From: Sorghum bicolor
Lineage: Eukaryota > Streptophyta > Magnoliopsida > Poales > Poaceae
Direction of reading: 5' to 3'
DNA: 64,000 nucleotides
Assembly (NCBI RefSeq): GCF_000003195.3
Contig: NC_012876.2
Span: forward strand, 43,446,396 to 43,510,395
Part shown: positions 19,319-29,947 of the stretch, one piece after another
Position numbering within the stretch: the stretch's first letter is position 1
Layout: each line of letters begins with the position of its first letter
Notes under the pieces: model-generated
What the model was told of the DNA's origin: nothing
Databases searched by the model: none
The model's input: only the letters and a program-made list of their open reading frames with translations
Program-made: the position numbers and the translations under genes

Positions 19319-22300
19319 TTACGTGTCATTTCGTTTCGGATTTAGACCTGCTATTTCTGTCAGCACTCTAAATTTATCACTTGCTAAATTGCCCTCATGA
19401 TCAAAATATGCACCGTCACTTGGAATTATTTCTCTCATAATAAAACCACACAAGTCTGCTACTATATCTTCCAGAGTCTTTGGTGTAAAGGCACGTCCTT
19501 TCCTTGCTTTTTTGGCTGGAAACAAAGTTTAAAAGCATGATTGACACATGTTCAATATATAATTTTGCAACTTTAATGAGAAAACTTCATACATAGATAT
19601 TATTTACCATATTTTTGTCCCTGACGTAACGTCCCCGCTGCCTTATAAACTCACAGACATAGTACCCACAATAGACCGATCCAGGTGGTTGCTTGTGGCA
19701 CTATATAATGAGCAACGGATTATTCTAAATTTGCCATACTTTATGTATTATTTATATGATGAAATGTGTTCGGACAACTTACCGGATAGTGGTGTTGTAT
19801 CATCAATGGCACCCTAGGATCTGAGCGTGCGGCGTCGACCAGTCCCTTTTGTTTCTTATAAAACCGCCATGCCCTGTAGATATCGAATATAAATCACTAA
19901 AGTTATTTTGAAACTCTAATTTATATAAGTACGCATGTGGTTTCATGTTGGCTCACCTTTCTAATTGAACCAAGAATGGTTGATACTTCTCGGGAGGAAC
20001 ATGTAAAGAGTCTAGGACAAGCACCTTCCCTTCGAAGGGATAAATATAAAAAACAATCCAATGGTCACTACATGAATAAATGAGTGAGCGACACATGTAT
20101 ATTGTTTACACGATAATTATTTGAAGTACGTATATGAAGTCAAGCTTACCTAAAGTTGTAAGGTGCCAATATAAAATCCCTATACTTATACCTCAGTATT
20201 GATCTACCAAGATAGAGGGCATAATTATCCTCGTATTTTCTTTGGAACTCTTTTATAGCTTCTGCAACTTCTTGTGGTGTTTTGTCTTCCTCTATCTTTG
20301 CTCTATCTTCCTTTGATAATACAAATTTGTGCATATTTTCTTGTCACTTGATAGGGCTCAGATAACCGACCATCGATCCGGTAGATAATAATGACCTCTG
20401 CTCGTTATCTTGCAAACTACAGATAACATCTACATATTAGAGTTTCACACTACATATTAATAATAATTGTGTGTGCATGAGTGATACATACAAACACCAG
20501 ATTGTTATGAGTTGGACGTCAAGCCGCCTATAGTTCAATAACAAATGCATGTCCTCAAAGGTAACAAATGCCTTGCTTTTTTCGTTACCAGTAGCAAACA
20601 CATCTGCTGGTATATCAACTCTGATTGCATGGAGGCCAGCATGCACTGCTCTCATGTACCAGTCATGAAACCTTTTTATCGGCCATTGAATCATATCAAG
20701 CAGCGTCCATTGGAGCATAGGCCTTCCGGGCACATAGTCACTGGGGACATTGACATAATCATCAATCGTTGGCTTTTTGATATCCTTTAGGGTCAATGGT
20801 TGACTTGATGGCTGTTTGACATGTACATCACCACTTGGGGCTTCCTTTGATGGGGGCATGGCTTCTATTGACTGGGTGGTGGCTTCCTTTTTCTGTGACG
20901 GTTCGAGCGCAATAAGTCGTGTCGTCCACTACTTTCCAAGTCCTTTCAGAAAGAGAGTTGTGCCTGCTGCTTTCCCCTTTTTTGGCTCATAGGGAGAAAT
21001 CAATTTTGGAATTGGAAATTTCTTCACCTTCTTAGAGGCTGGTGCTACTAGGGGAGTTTGGTCATCTTCCTTCTGCTTTGGAGGTAGTGGGGGAGTCTGC
21101 TCATCCTCCTTCTCCTTTGGAGGTGGTGCGGGAGTTTGCTTATTCTCCTTGGATGGCGGAGTCTGCTGCTCAGGCATGTTCTCCTTGACTGGCACCTCAG
21201 GCTCATTCTGCAACAATGCCATCTCATGTATTGGGGAGGATGGGTGGCTCATAAATGTACGGGCATGCTGGAGCATGCATTGGTGATGGTGGCTGTTGAT
21301 ATGTTTCGGCCTCTTGGGATGGTTGAGGCACTATGCTTGGAGAGGGTGGCGCTGGTGGATCAGTCAACCTTACGTACCGTCTCGGCTATTGTATGAAGTT
21401 GTTGATTGCTTGTCCAAGCTTCTCTATACCCTCAGAGGTCGGGATGTCTATGAAGTCGTCTTCGTATCCGGCCTCGACCGTCAACACTTCCACCCTACAG
21501 TATGCATCTTACATGTCAATAGTATGGAATGTACGTCCTGGGATAGCATTGTCGGTGGCCACTTGCTTTGTATGCTGATTCTTAAGGCCATAGGATATGA
21601 CCAAGGAGCAAGGCCAAGGTCTATCAATATCATCAACTGGATAATGGTCCTTATTTGTTGTTGACGCTATACTGCTTGGAAAGGGCATAGATTGTGTGGC
21701 CATCTCGTGACGCTCCAAGGGTTGAGCTGGTACAAGCTGCATATGCGAAAGAGCTTGTGAGGACATTTGTTGAGCAGACACTGCTCCTGCCAACCGCTTC
21801 ATCACTTCAGGATCAGGATTTGTAAAGAAGTCTTCCATCATATCCCTAAACTTTTTTGCAGCCTGCTGCTCAAAAAAATCTTTCATTTCCTCCTTATGTC
21901 GGTCTCTTTTCTTATACATGCCTTTCCACTCATCACTGAATCCTTCTTTCCAACTAATTCTGGAGGAGAATCCCCATACACGTCCTGGATGCTCGGGGTT
22001 ACCTAGAGCATGGGTAAGGATGTCCCTCTCCCTCTGTGACCTCAAGGCACCTTTCTTTTCTAGGTTTGATGCTTCCAAAACCTTGTCGGCAACTTCTCTA
22101 ATCTCATCGGGACATGACATCTCATCGCTCTCAGTGTTTGCCTTTCGAGCGCGAAGCCAATACGCACTCCTTTCAGGCACTATATCGGTCAATGCCAAAT
22201 GGCCCTCTCTCCTCTTTGCATCGTCTTCTGCCCTCTATTTAGGAATCTTGGTCTTATAACCACCAGTGCCAAGGTGGTGGTGATACTTGTTCCTCTTCGC

Positions 22301-23117
22301 GAGTTCAGAGGTGGCTTTGCTCTTAGCCTTCGCGTCGTCCGATTCTCTCATCAAACGAAAACGTGCCCACTGAGCCTCTGTGATAGGGTACCGCTTCGTC
22401 GGGTCCCGTCCCTTCTGCAAGCACTTTTTGTTCATATCGTGCCTATAGCCCCAGAATGATATTGCCAACTGCTTCATGACATAACCCTTGGCCAAATCAT
22501 TTGTACCATCGGGAAAAATAAATCGAGTGCACAAACGATTCCCGCAAGTGGTCCTTTTCACTTGTGGCACCAGACTCCAATCACTCCAAGTGATATCAAA
22601 TTTCTCTTTTACTAAAAATCCAATTGCGGCCCTAAATTTGGGTAGCGCCTCTAGAGGTGCTAAGGGCTCTCCGCTTGGACTTAACTCTATAATCTGATAA
22701 ACTTCTTTTGGAAATCTATTCTTTCCTCTGTCTCCTCGTGCCCGATCACTCTTTTTTGTTTTACTTCTTGGCTCAGAGGATGTCCTAGTCGTTTGAGGCG
22801 CCGTGTCCTTCTGAACATCTTGTTCTTCTGCCTCCATTTCGGCAACAACTTGAGATAACACCTCCTGCCCATTCAATTGTAGGTACATACATATATACAC
22901 ATGTATTCTATTGTATAGACACTACTACAATATATACCTCATCATCATCCGGATCAGCTTGAGGCTCGTATGTCGGGTCATGTTTCAACTCTAGACGAGC
23001 CTTCTTAGCTCTGGGGGATTCACGTGGTGATACGCTTGGGCTTCTATAAGTGTCGGATCCAGAGGTGTCGGATCCCGGTGTTTCTATCTAGGCTTCAACA
23101 TTCGATGGAGTACTCAT
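19319..23117 (-). pseudogene. CACTA TnpA-like (PF03004 type) gene fused to an Ulp1/C48 cysteine protease
   Basis: Exons by splice sites: 23117-22938, 22864-20492, 20416-20150, 20067-19957, 19873-19783, 19700-19608, 19515-19319. The N-terminal half has the plant En/Spm TnpA-type domain, with HHLGTGGYKTKIPK and DIVPERSAYWLRA. A Pro/Glu/Lys-rich linker with repeated EQTPP units follows. The C-terminal half is an Ulp1 (C48) protease: His in DHWIVFYIYPF, Asp in VLVLDSL, and Gln...Cys in [16 protein letters not shown]. Broken by a TAG at 22235-22237 (probably TGG before), stops and a frame change near 21509-21276, a TAG at 20929-20931, and a TGA near 20345. Ulp1 domains in grass CACTA and Mutator-like elements are known. 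Whether this one was a single polypeptide is inference from the shared frame. Confidence 0.75.
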
Positions 23118-23690
23118 CTAATTAAACAAATAATTTATAAACAATTAACTTACAAACTCTAATTAACAAACCCTACTTAACAAAGTAATTAATTAATCAA
23201 TAATTATTAAATTATTAAATAAAGAAATAATTAACAATTAATTAACTAGCTAACCCTAATTAAGAAACCCTACTTAACTAATTAATAACTTCACAAATAA
23301 ATAACTAATTAATAACTAACAAATAAATAACCCTAATTAAAAACTAATTAATAACTTAACAAATAAATAACTAATTAATAACTAACAAATAAATAACCCT
23401 AATTAATAACTAATTAATAACTTCACAAATAAATAACTAATTAAGTAACGTAACAAATAAATAACCCTAATTAAAAACTAATTAATAACTTAACAAATAA
23501 ATAACTAATTAACTAACAAATAAATAACCCTAATTAAAAACTAATTCATAACTAACAAATAAATAACTAATTAATAACTAACAAATAAATAACTTAACAA
23601 ATAATTAATTAATCAATAATTAATAAATAAATAAATAAATAACAAATAAATAATATATAAATAATTATTAATTAATTAACAAAAAATAAA
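23118..23690. repeat. AT-rich tandem repeat in the CACTA, probable intron or leader
   Basis: Almost only A, T and C in taattaataac/aacaaataaataa words. The word CCCTAATT recurs at about 23331, 23397, 23465 and 23528, giving a unit of about 65 bp. It lies just upstream of the TnpA/Ulp1 ATG and downstream of the GC-rich block, so it may be spliced out. That is inference. Confidence 0.6.
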
Positions 23691-24090
23691 AAAGACAGCC
23701 AGGGCGGCCTGCCAGGCGGGCCCAGCAAGCCAGCTGCCTGGCTGCTGCTGGCGCTGGGAGTGGCGGCGACGCGCACGACTGCCGCCGCCGCACCTCGCGG
23801 CCACTTGCTGCTCACGGCACGGCGGCTCGCGGCGCTGCTCACCTCGTCGGCGGCGCGGAGCTCGGCGTCCTCGCTCCGGTGGCGGCGGCGCGGCGGTGGT
23901 GGAGGACCTTCGACGGTCGTCGCGGCAAAGCGCGGCGGAGTGGGCGCGGAGGCGGCGGTGGCGCGCGGCGGCGCGGCTCGCGGCGGAGGCGGCGTGGGCG
24001 CGGAGGCGACGGAATTCGGCAACCTGACGACGTCGTTTTCGTCAAATCGCGCCACCAGACTTAGAAATTTTCGCGTCCCGCGCTTAGGGT
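23691..24090 (-). other. GC-rich leader block of the TnpA/Ulp1 gene
   Basis: About 400 bp of GCGGCGG/GCC-rich sequence sandwiched between AT-rich blocks. Frames are open on both strands, but none with ATG is convincing. It follows a TATA-like CCTATAAAAACCC on the minus strand (about 24089-24101), so it is probably the 5' leader. Confidence 0.5.
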
Positions 24091-24275
24091 TTTTATAGGA
24101 GGGGATTAGTACAGGCGGCCCTTAATGACCGCCGCCTGTACTAAATGTTTACACAGGCGGCCCTCAATGATCGCCGCATGTACAAACGTATTAGTACAGG
24201 CGGCTCTCCTTCAGGCCCGCCTGTACTAATATATTTGTACAGGCGGCCTTCATTAAGGGCCGCCAGTAATAATAT
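24089..24275 (-). promoter_or_regulatory. Internal promoter with subterminal-type repeats
   Basis: ACAGGCGGCC and its complement GGCCGCCTGT appear in alternating orientation several times between 24109 and 24262, spaced by TACTAAT or TACTAAA words. A TATA-like CTATAAAAACC lies at the left edge, pointing toward the TnpA/Ulp1 gene. The unit matches the element's terminal repeats, which in En/Spm are bound by TnpA. The function here is inferred. Confidence 0.6.
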
Positions 24276-24620
24276 ATCTTGTCTTTTGTTTTTTTAATTA
24301 ATTAATAATTATTTGTAAAATATTTATTTGTTAATTATTTATTTATTTATTAATTGTTGATTAGTTAATTATTTGTTATGTTATTTATTTGTTAGTTATT
24401 TGTTTATTAATTAGCAAATAATGAACAAATGGAAAACCCTACTAAACAAATAAATAACTAATATATTTATTTGTTTATTTGTTACTAATATATTTATTTG
24501 TTAGCAAATAATTAACAAATAAATAACTAACTAACCCTAATTAAGAAACCCTACTAAACAAATAATTAAGAAATAATCCGTAAATAAGGTATAAAACAAA
24601 TGGAAAATGTAAACATGTTG
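24276..24620. repeat. AT-rich block, roughly inverted relative to 23118-23690
   Basis: It is made of ttatttgttaattatttattta words, the complement of the words left of the GC-rich block, so the GC-rich promoter is flanked by AT-rich arms. No coding sequence is seen. Confidence 0.5.
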
Positions 24621-24697
24621 CTTAATAAGAAATAGTAGCATAAGGTACAAATGATAAGTGATACATGAGTTACATGAGTAATGACAACTTATAGAAT

Positions 24698-27600
24698 CTA
24701 GCGTGCTACAGTCCTTCCTTGTCCATCGTGGCGCACCCATGGCAATGAGGATTGTGGGATACTTTTCTCAACATTTTTTATGTTTTCTTGAAAGTTTGTA
24801 AAAAGAGACATCTCGCTGAATTGGTTAACATCCTCCAAATCCATTACACCATCTCCTATAATTTGTTGCTTTCGAGGAATAGCTATATGCTTTGGCTTGT
24901 GGCTATTTTTCTTTTCATCCTTACAAAGGATTTGTTCCACATAGAAGACTTGTGTTGCACGGTTAGCAAGGATCCACGGATCATCTTTATAACCTACTTT
25001 ACTTAGGTCAAGAACTCTTTGGCCATAGTTATCCATAGTGACATGTTTATCTTAAACCCATCGGCAGCGGAACACTGGAATCTGCAGGAGTGTACCATAT
25101 TCTACCTCCCATATGTCATCAATGAACCCAAAGTATGTAGTTATTTCACCAGTTGCATCATCTATAGCCTCACATCGAACGCCACTATTATGTGTCATGC
25201 TCTTGGTGTCCCTATAGCTAGTGGAAAATGAAAAGCCACTAATGTCATAGCTCTGCCATGATGTGACCTGGCTTGCTTGATGGTCCAGATCCTAACATCT
25301 TAATGGTTTCTGATTCCTCTGTCATGTCCAAATCCTTTAACCATGTGGTGAACTGACGCTTGTGTTCCTTGTGTACCCAATCATTTGTGCATCCTGGATT
25401 CTTCTCATGAAGCTCTTTCATGTGCTGCTCAATGAATGGGTCCATTATTATGAGTTGTTTTAGTATGCTATAATGTGCCTCTAGGACTATGTTGTAATCT
25501 GGCGGGATGAATGATTTCCGTCCCATTCTCCCGCGTCCATCAAGCCTTCCCTCATGTCGCAATGGAGGCAAACCAATTGATACCTAGTCTTTTAGGACAT
25601 TATTACATAATGGTCCTCCAGACTCAATGGCCTCTTCTGTAGTGTACGCCTCTATCATGGAACCCTCCGGATGAGCACGATTTGACATATAGCCATTCAA
25701 TATTGACATGAAATGCTCATACGTCCACATTTCATGGAAATACATGGGACCTAATGCCTCTATTTGAGGTACCAAATGAACAACAAGGTGTACCATTATA
25801 TCAAAGAACGATGGGGGAAAGCACATCTCCAACTGGCTCAATATCTCTGCAGCAAATTTTTGTAGGGACTCTAACTCATCATGGACAATTACCTTCTCAG
25901 ATATCTTATTAAAGAAGTAGCACAACCGTGTGATTGCCATCTTTAAGAACACTGGATTTATAGCCCGGATGGCGATAGGAAGAAAAGTGGTCAGCATGAC
26001 ATGACAATCATGTGAGTTGTAGTTGGTAAATGTAAGGTCTTTCATCGACACAAGACTCCTTATGTTGGAGCAAAAACCAGATGGAACTTTTAAATTCTTC
26101 AACCACACACACATTGCATGTTTCTCCTCTCTATTCAGGTTGTAGCTTGCTGCCGGTAGGTGGTACTTCCCATTCTCTTGGAGTACAAGGTGAAGTTCTT
26201 TTCTGATCTTTAAATGTTGCATGTCCAAACGTGAATTGAGACCTTCCTTTGTCTTGCTCTTTATGTCTAACAAGGTTCCAATTATGCTTTCAAACAAATT
26301 CTTCTGAACATGCATACCATCGATCGCATGTCGTGCGTCCAAGTCTTTCCAGTACGATAAGTTCTTGAAGAAAATGGACTTCTTCTTGATTGTGTCCCCT
26401 TCATTTGCCTTGACAACCTTTCTTAGTTTCCCATCTTTGGTCTTCTTTCCAAAAAAAACTTCACATTCTCAACTATCTTGTACACTCTATGCCCTTTACT
26501 ACAACCTGATGGAGCAGTAGATTTTGATTCATCAATATTGTCAAAGTACTTATTCATCTTTTGTAAGCGGTACTTATGGCCTGCCGGTAGCCATCTTCTG
26601 TGCCTGATGTACACTATCTTGTTAGATGCAGGAAGAGACACGTGCCATGTTCCATCTATGCACTCTACACAACTAACCTTTCCCTTGAACTGGCCTGATA
26701 ATGAGAAGAGAGCAGGGTAATCATTAATTGTGACAATAATAATTGCTCTTAGTGTGAATGTCTCTTTGCGGAACGCATCGATCATGTCCACACCTACTTC
26801 CCATAGTGTTTCCATGTCTTGCATTAAGGGCTCTAGAAATACATCCATATCAACTCCAGGTTGTGTAGGTCTAGAAATAAGAATGGTTAGCAAAAGATAT
26901 TTTCTCTTTTGACACAACCATGAAGGAAGGCTATATATTGTCAGGATCACCGGCCATGTGCTGTGCGTGCTGCTCCTTTCGCCAAATTGATTCATTCCAT
27001 CAGTACTCAGTTCAAACCTTACATTCCGTGGATCGTCAGCAAAGTCTAGATATTTCTTATCGAAATCTTTCCATTGCTTTGCATGGGCTGGATGTCGTAA
27101 CTTTCCATCATCTTTCCTTTCATCTGAAGCATGACAGGTCATAAGTTCAGCGTCTTCAGGGTTTGCAAACAAACACCTCAAACGATCAACCACGGGGAGA
27201 TACCATATCACCAAAGCAGGAATTCTTCTCAATGCATAATAGTCCACTTCTTCATTGCTACTAGGCTTTGAGTGTTTGTCTTGTTGAGTCTTTGTTTGGG
27301 TCTTCTTTTGCTTCCTCCCTATAGAACAGAGGCTAGATTCTCTTCCTCCCGGTAATCTTTGTTTGTCTTGTATCTACTGACACCACAGTTTGGACAACTA
27401 TCTAAGTCTTTAAATTGATCACCCCGATATAGAATACAATGATTTGTACATGCGTGGATCTTCTCAACACCTATCGTAAGTGGACTGACTAGCTTCTTTG
27501 CATAGTATGTGTTAGCAGGCACTTTGTTCTCCTTAGGAAGAAGGTCTCCAAGTACACGCAAGAAATCATTGAAGCTAGCATCGGACCGACCATGTCTAGC

Positions 27601-28179
27601 CTTCATCGTCAAAAACTGAAGAACGGCACGTAATGTCGACAACTCTTTGGTACAACCTTTCGACTCGTCGTACAAAGTGTCCTCTGCTACCTTCTTCAAT
27701 GCTTCCATTCCCTTCATTAAGAATATTGATGGATCTGCACAACGGTTCATTATTGCCTCTAAGAAATCTGCATCTTCAACAGCATTTGTGTTAGCATGCT
27801 GAGTTTCATTGACATCAGACGTATGAGTTTCATTGACATCTGGCATAGCATGAAATTCATTGAGAGGTGGCATTGGACCCTCGACATTGATGTTAGTTAC
27901 AGTGTTGTCAGTTGTCCGCATATAAGGTGCAGAACTACCCTCACCATGTTTTGTCCAAATCAAGTAGTCCTCCATAAATCCTCTGCAAACTAGATGGGAA
28001 GTAATTGCTTCTACATTGTCAAATACCACAATATTTTTGCAGTCTGCGCATGGACAATATATGTGCTTCGCCTTTGTTCTGCGAGCATGTATCTTTGGGA
28101 CATCAATAAATTTTTGGACCTCCACTACATATGATGGGTCCAATCTTGATAAGTTGTACATCCATAATGACCTCTCCAT
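24698..28179 (-). pseudogene. TNP2 transposase of the CACTA element
   Basis: The start is ATG at 28179. The N-terminus holds a transposase-associated domain with CPCADCKN and a zinc-ribbon-like CPNCGVSRYK. The Transposase_21/TNP2 core follows, with STDGMNQFG, WPVILTIYSLPSWLC, TINDYPALFSLSGQ and a CVEC pair. Then comes a DUF4218-type region (AIDGMHVQKNLFESIIGTLL, FLPIAIRAI, YEHFMSILNGYM). A DUF4216-type C-terminus with YKDDPWILANRATQVFYVEQ ends at TAG 24698-24700. It is broken by a frameshift near 27320, a one-base loss in a T-run near 26455, a TAG at 25584-25586, and several stops in 25036-25245. This supplies strand cutting and joining in intact relatives. Confidence 0.9.
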
Positions 28180-28927
28180 ATTTAGCTGTAATTAGTTAAG
28201 AACAATTAATGTAGGTCAATCTAAAAACCAAACTAATATAACCCTCGAAAACAGACTTAACTAAGATACTAACCTCCTATTAAATAGAGATGAAAACCTA
28301 CCCCTTACAGAGTTTACAATTTATGGAATTTAAATAATTGTTTAAACTCATTTTCATAATTATAAGAAACAATTGTATAAAATTTAGGAATAATTCAAGG
28401 ATTTCTATGAAGTATTTATGCACAAAGATTTGAAAAAGTATTTATTTGCCATTTTATGATTTTCAACATTTTAATGTTTGAGTTTATAAAGTCTAATTCA
28501 TCTGAAAAAAGAAAAGCTAAAACTGAATCAAAATTATAAACTTCAAAATGTCCTCATCATTACTCTATTGTATAGATCTACTCACAAGAATTCTAAAAAG
28601 TATTTATTTTCTATTTTTTTAATTTCTACAATTTACTATTAATTTACATAAAAATTTAGCTAAAACTCTCTCTTGCCCTATGAACCCTAACCCTAAGCAA
28701 GAATGCTTCATGAACTCTAGATCTAGAGCACCTCCAATACAAGAATTGAACCAAAGAATCACTAAAAAAATAGCATCAAGGGCTCTAACTAACCTTTTGG
28801 AAGTTTCTCACCAAAGAAATGAAGATCAAAACCTCCCCCTTGGAAACTAGAATCGTCTGGTCCGCCTGGTCCGTGCAGAGCTCACGGGAGTAACTGTTCT
28901 TGTCTGGAGGTGGACGAAGGGTATTTA
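28180..28927 (-). other. Leader of the TNP2 gene
   Basis: AT-rich sequence between the promoter and the TNP2 ATG. It may contain a leader intron (acceptor-like AG near 28190), but no coding frame is seen. Confidence 0.45.
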
Positions 28928-29220
28928 TAGCAGGCTTAACACAGGCGGCTCATAAAGAGGGCTGTCTGTGTAAATACATCAGCACAGGCGGTCCTCTATA
29001 CAAACCACCTGTGTAAAAAGACACATTTACACAGGCGGTTGTCGAAACTCGGCCGCCTGTGTTAATGGTATTTACATAGGCGGTTTTTATTTAAGCCGCC
29101 TGTGTAAATGTAAAGTTTACACAGGCGGTGTAGTTAAGAAGACCGCCTGTGTAAACGTGTTTACATAGGCGGTTCTCTTGTTGGGCCCTCTGAAATTTAT
29201 CTACTAGCGCCATGATATTG
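28928..29220 (-). promoter_or_regulatory. Terminal promoter and subterminal hairpin repeats of the CACTA
   Basis: ACAGGCGG-type units alternate with CCGCCTGT. One pair, TTTACACAGGCGGT ... ACCGCCTGTGTAAA near 29115-29155, has perfect 14-bp arms. A TATA box, CTATAAATACCC (minus strand, about 28921-28932), sits just inside and points to TNP2. In En/Spm such repeats are the TnpA binding sites and the promoter. Confidence 0.75.
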
Positions 29221-29227
29221 TGAACCG

Positions 29228-29275
29228 CTTGTGAAAAAAAACAACTTGCCAGCAAAAATGATTTTTGTACTAGTG
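29228..29275 (-). repeat. Right terminal inverted repeat of the CACTA element
   Basis: The minus strand begins CACTAGTACAAAAATC and continues into TTTTTGCTGGCAAGTTG. The five-base CACTA end is intact. The next base outward resumes LTR sequence of element F. Confidence 0.85.
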
Positions 29276-29947
29276 GAGGATGCTTATACCTAAGGTCGAG
29301 GACTCCTACCAGTCCTGCTAACGGGAGGTGGACTACAGAGGACCACGTAGCTGTCACCTACGCGGCCTACCACACGATCCGGCTAACAGGGGATATCCAC
29401 AAGTAATCTAGGCCTAAGCACCACGCTTACACCTATACTACAACCCTCACCTATAGTGTCCTATAGATTAAAGTACTCAAAAGAGTTGTGAACCAGAACA
29501 TACATGGATAGTAATTGCATAATGAAATAAGAAGTAGATAACCAGAGTCATCCCATGAGCAAGCTTGATTAGAGCTTGATCATGGCGAAGTACAACCGGA
29601 GGAAGAACCGATAGGCCAGCCTCTCCTCCAATCCTCCCTCGCTCTCCATCTCGTTACTATCTAGATCTACTCTAGTTTAGAGATGAGAGGTGAGCTCTCA
29701 TCTCCAAACCCTAGCTTTTGCTCTATCTATGAATAATGAATAAGGGATGTAGAGGTTGCCTCCTCCAGGGGCCAGGGGGCCTGCTTATATAGCCCCTCCA
29801 AATGAATGTGGGCCGTCGGATCAAACCAACCTTAATCGCGCGGTTTTCCATAATCCTTTAGGTCGGTGGAGCATAATCCGCGAGGCGGAGCCTGATTGGC
29901 TACCAGAGCAGGGCGGGCGCCCTAGGGGGGGAGGGCAGGTGCCCTAT
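29276..29947 (-). repeat. Element F LTR, piece 1 of 3
   Basis: Its right half (29700-29940) matches the Athila-like LTR: CTCCAGGGGCCAGGGGGCCTG, the TATA region CTTATATAGCCCC, and GGTCGGTGGAGC. The left part is more divergent. It is cut by the CACTA end at 29275 and by element B at about 29948. It continues at 52180. Confidence 0.75.

Larger units (their letters stand above)
19061..29275 (-). mobile_element. CACTA (En/Spm) DNA transposon, left terminus missing
   Basis: The right end is a CACTA terminus: the minus strand starts CACTAGTACAAAAATC at 29275. Inside are subterminal ACAGGCGG repeats, a TNP2 transposase gene and a TnpA-like/Ulp1 gene, both on the minus strand in the usual order. At the left only subterminal repeats remain (19063-19115), and no matching CACTA end is seen, so that end is deleted or replaced. 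The 3-bp target duplication therefore cannot be tested. Both genes carry stops. The element is immobile as it stands. Confidence 0.88.

Noticed and set aside
23250..23540. Telomere-like CCCTAA words
   Set aside because: They occur once per unit of about 65 bp inside an AT-rich repeat and are not a (CCCTAAA)n array, so this is not telomeric sequence.
23672..24098. GC-rich ORFs between the CACTA genes
   Set aside because: No convincing ATG start and low-complexity Ala/Arg/Pro content. It fits a 5' leader better than a gene.
28928..29220. Regularly spaced hairpin repeats resembling a CRISPR array
   Set aside because: A plant transposon context, variable spacing, alternating orientation and an adjacent CACTA end identify them as subterminal repeats.
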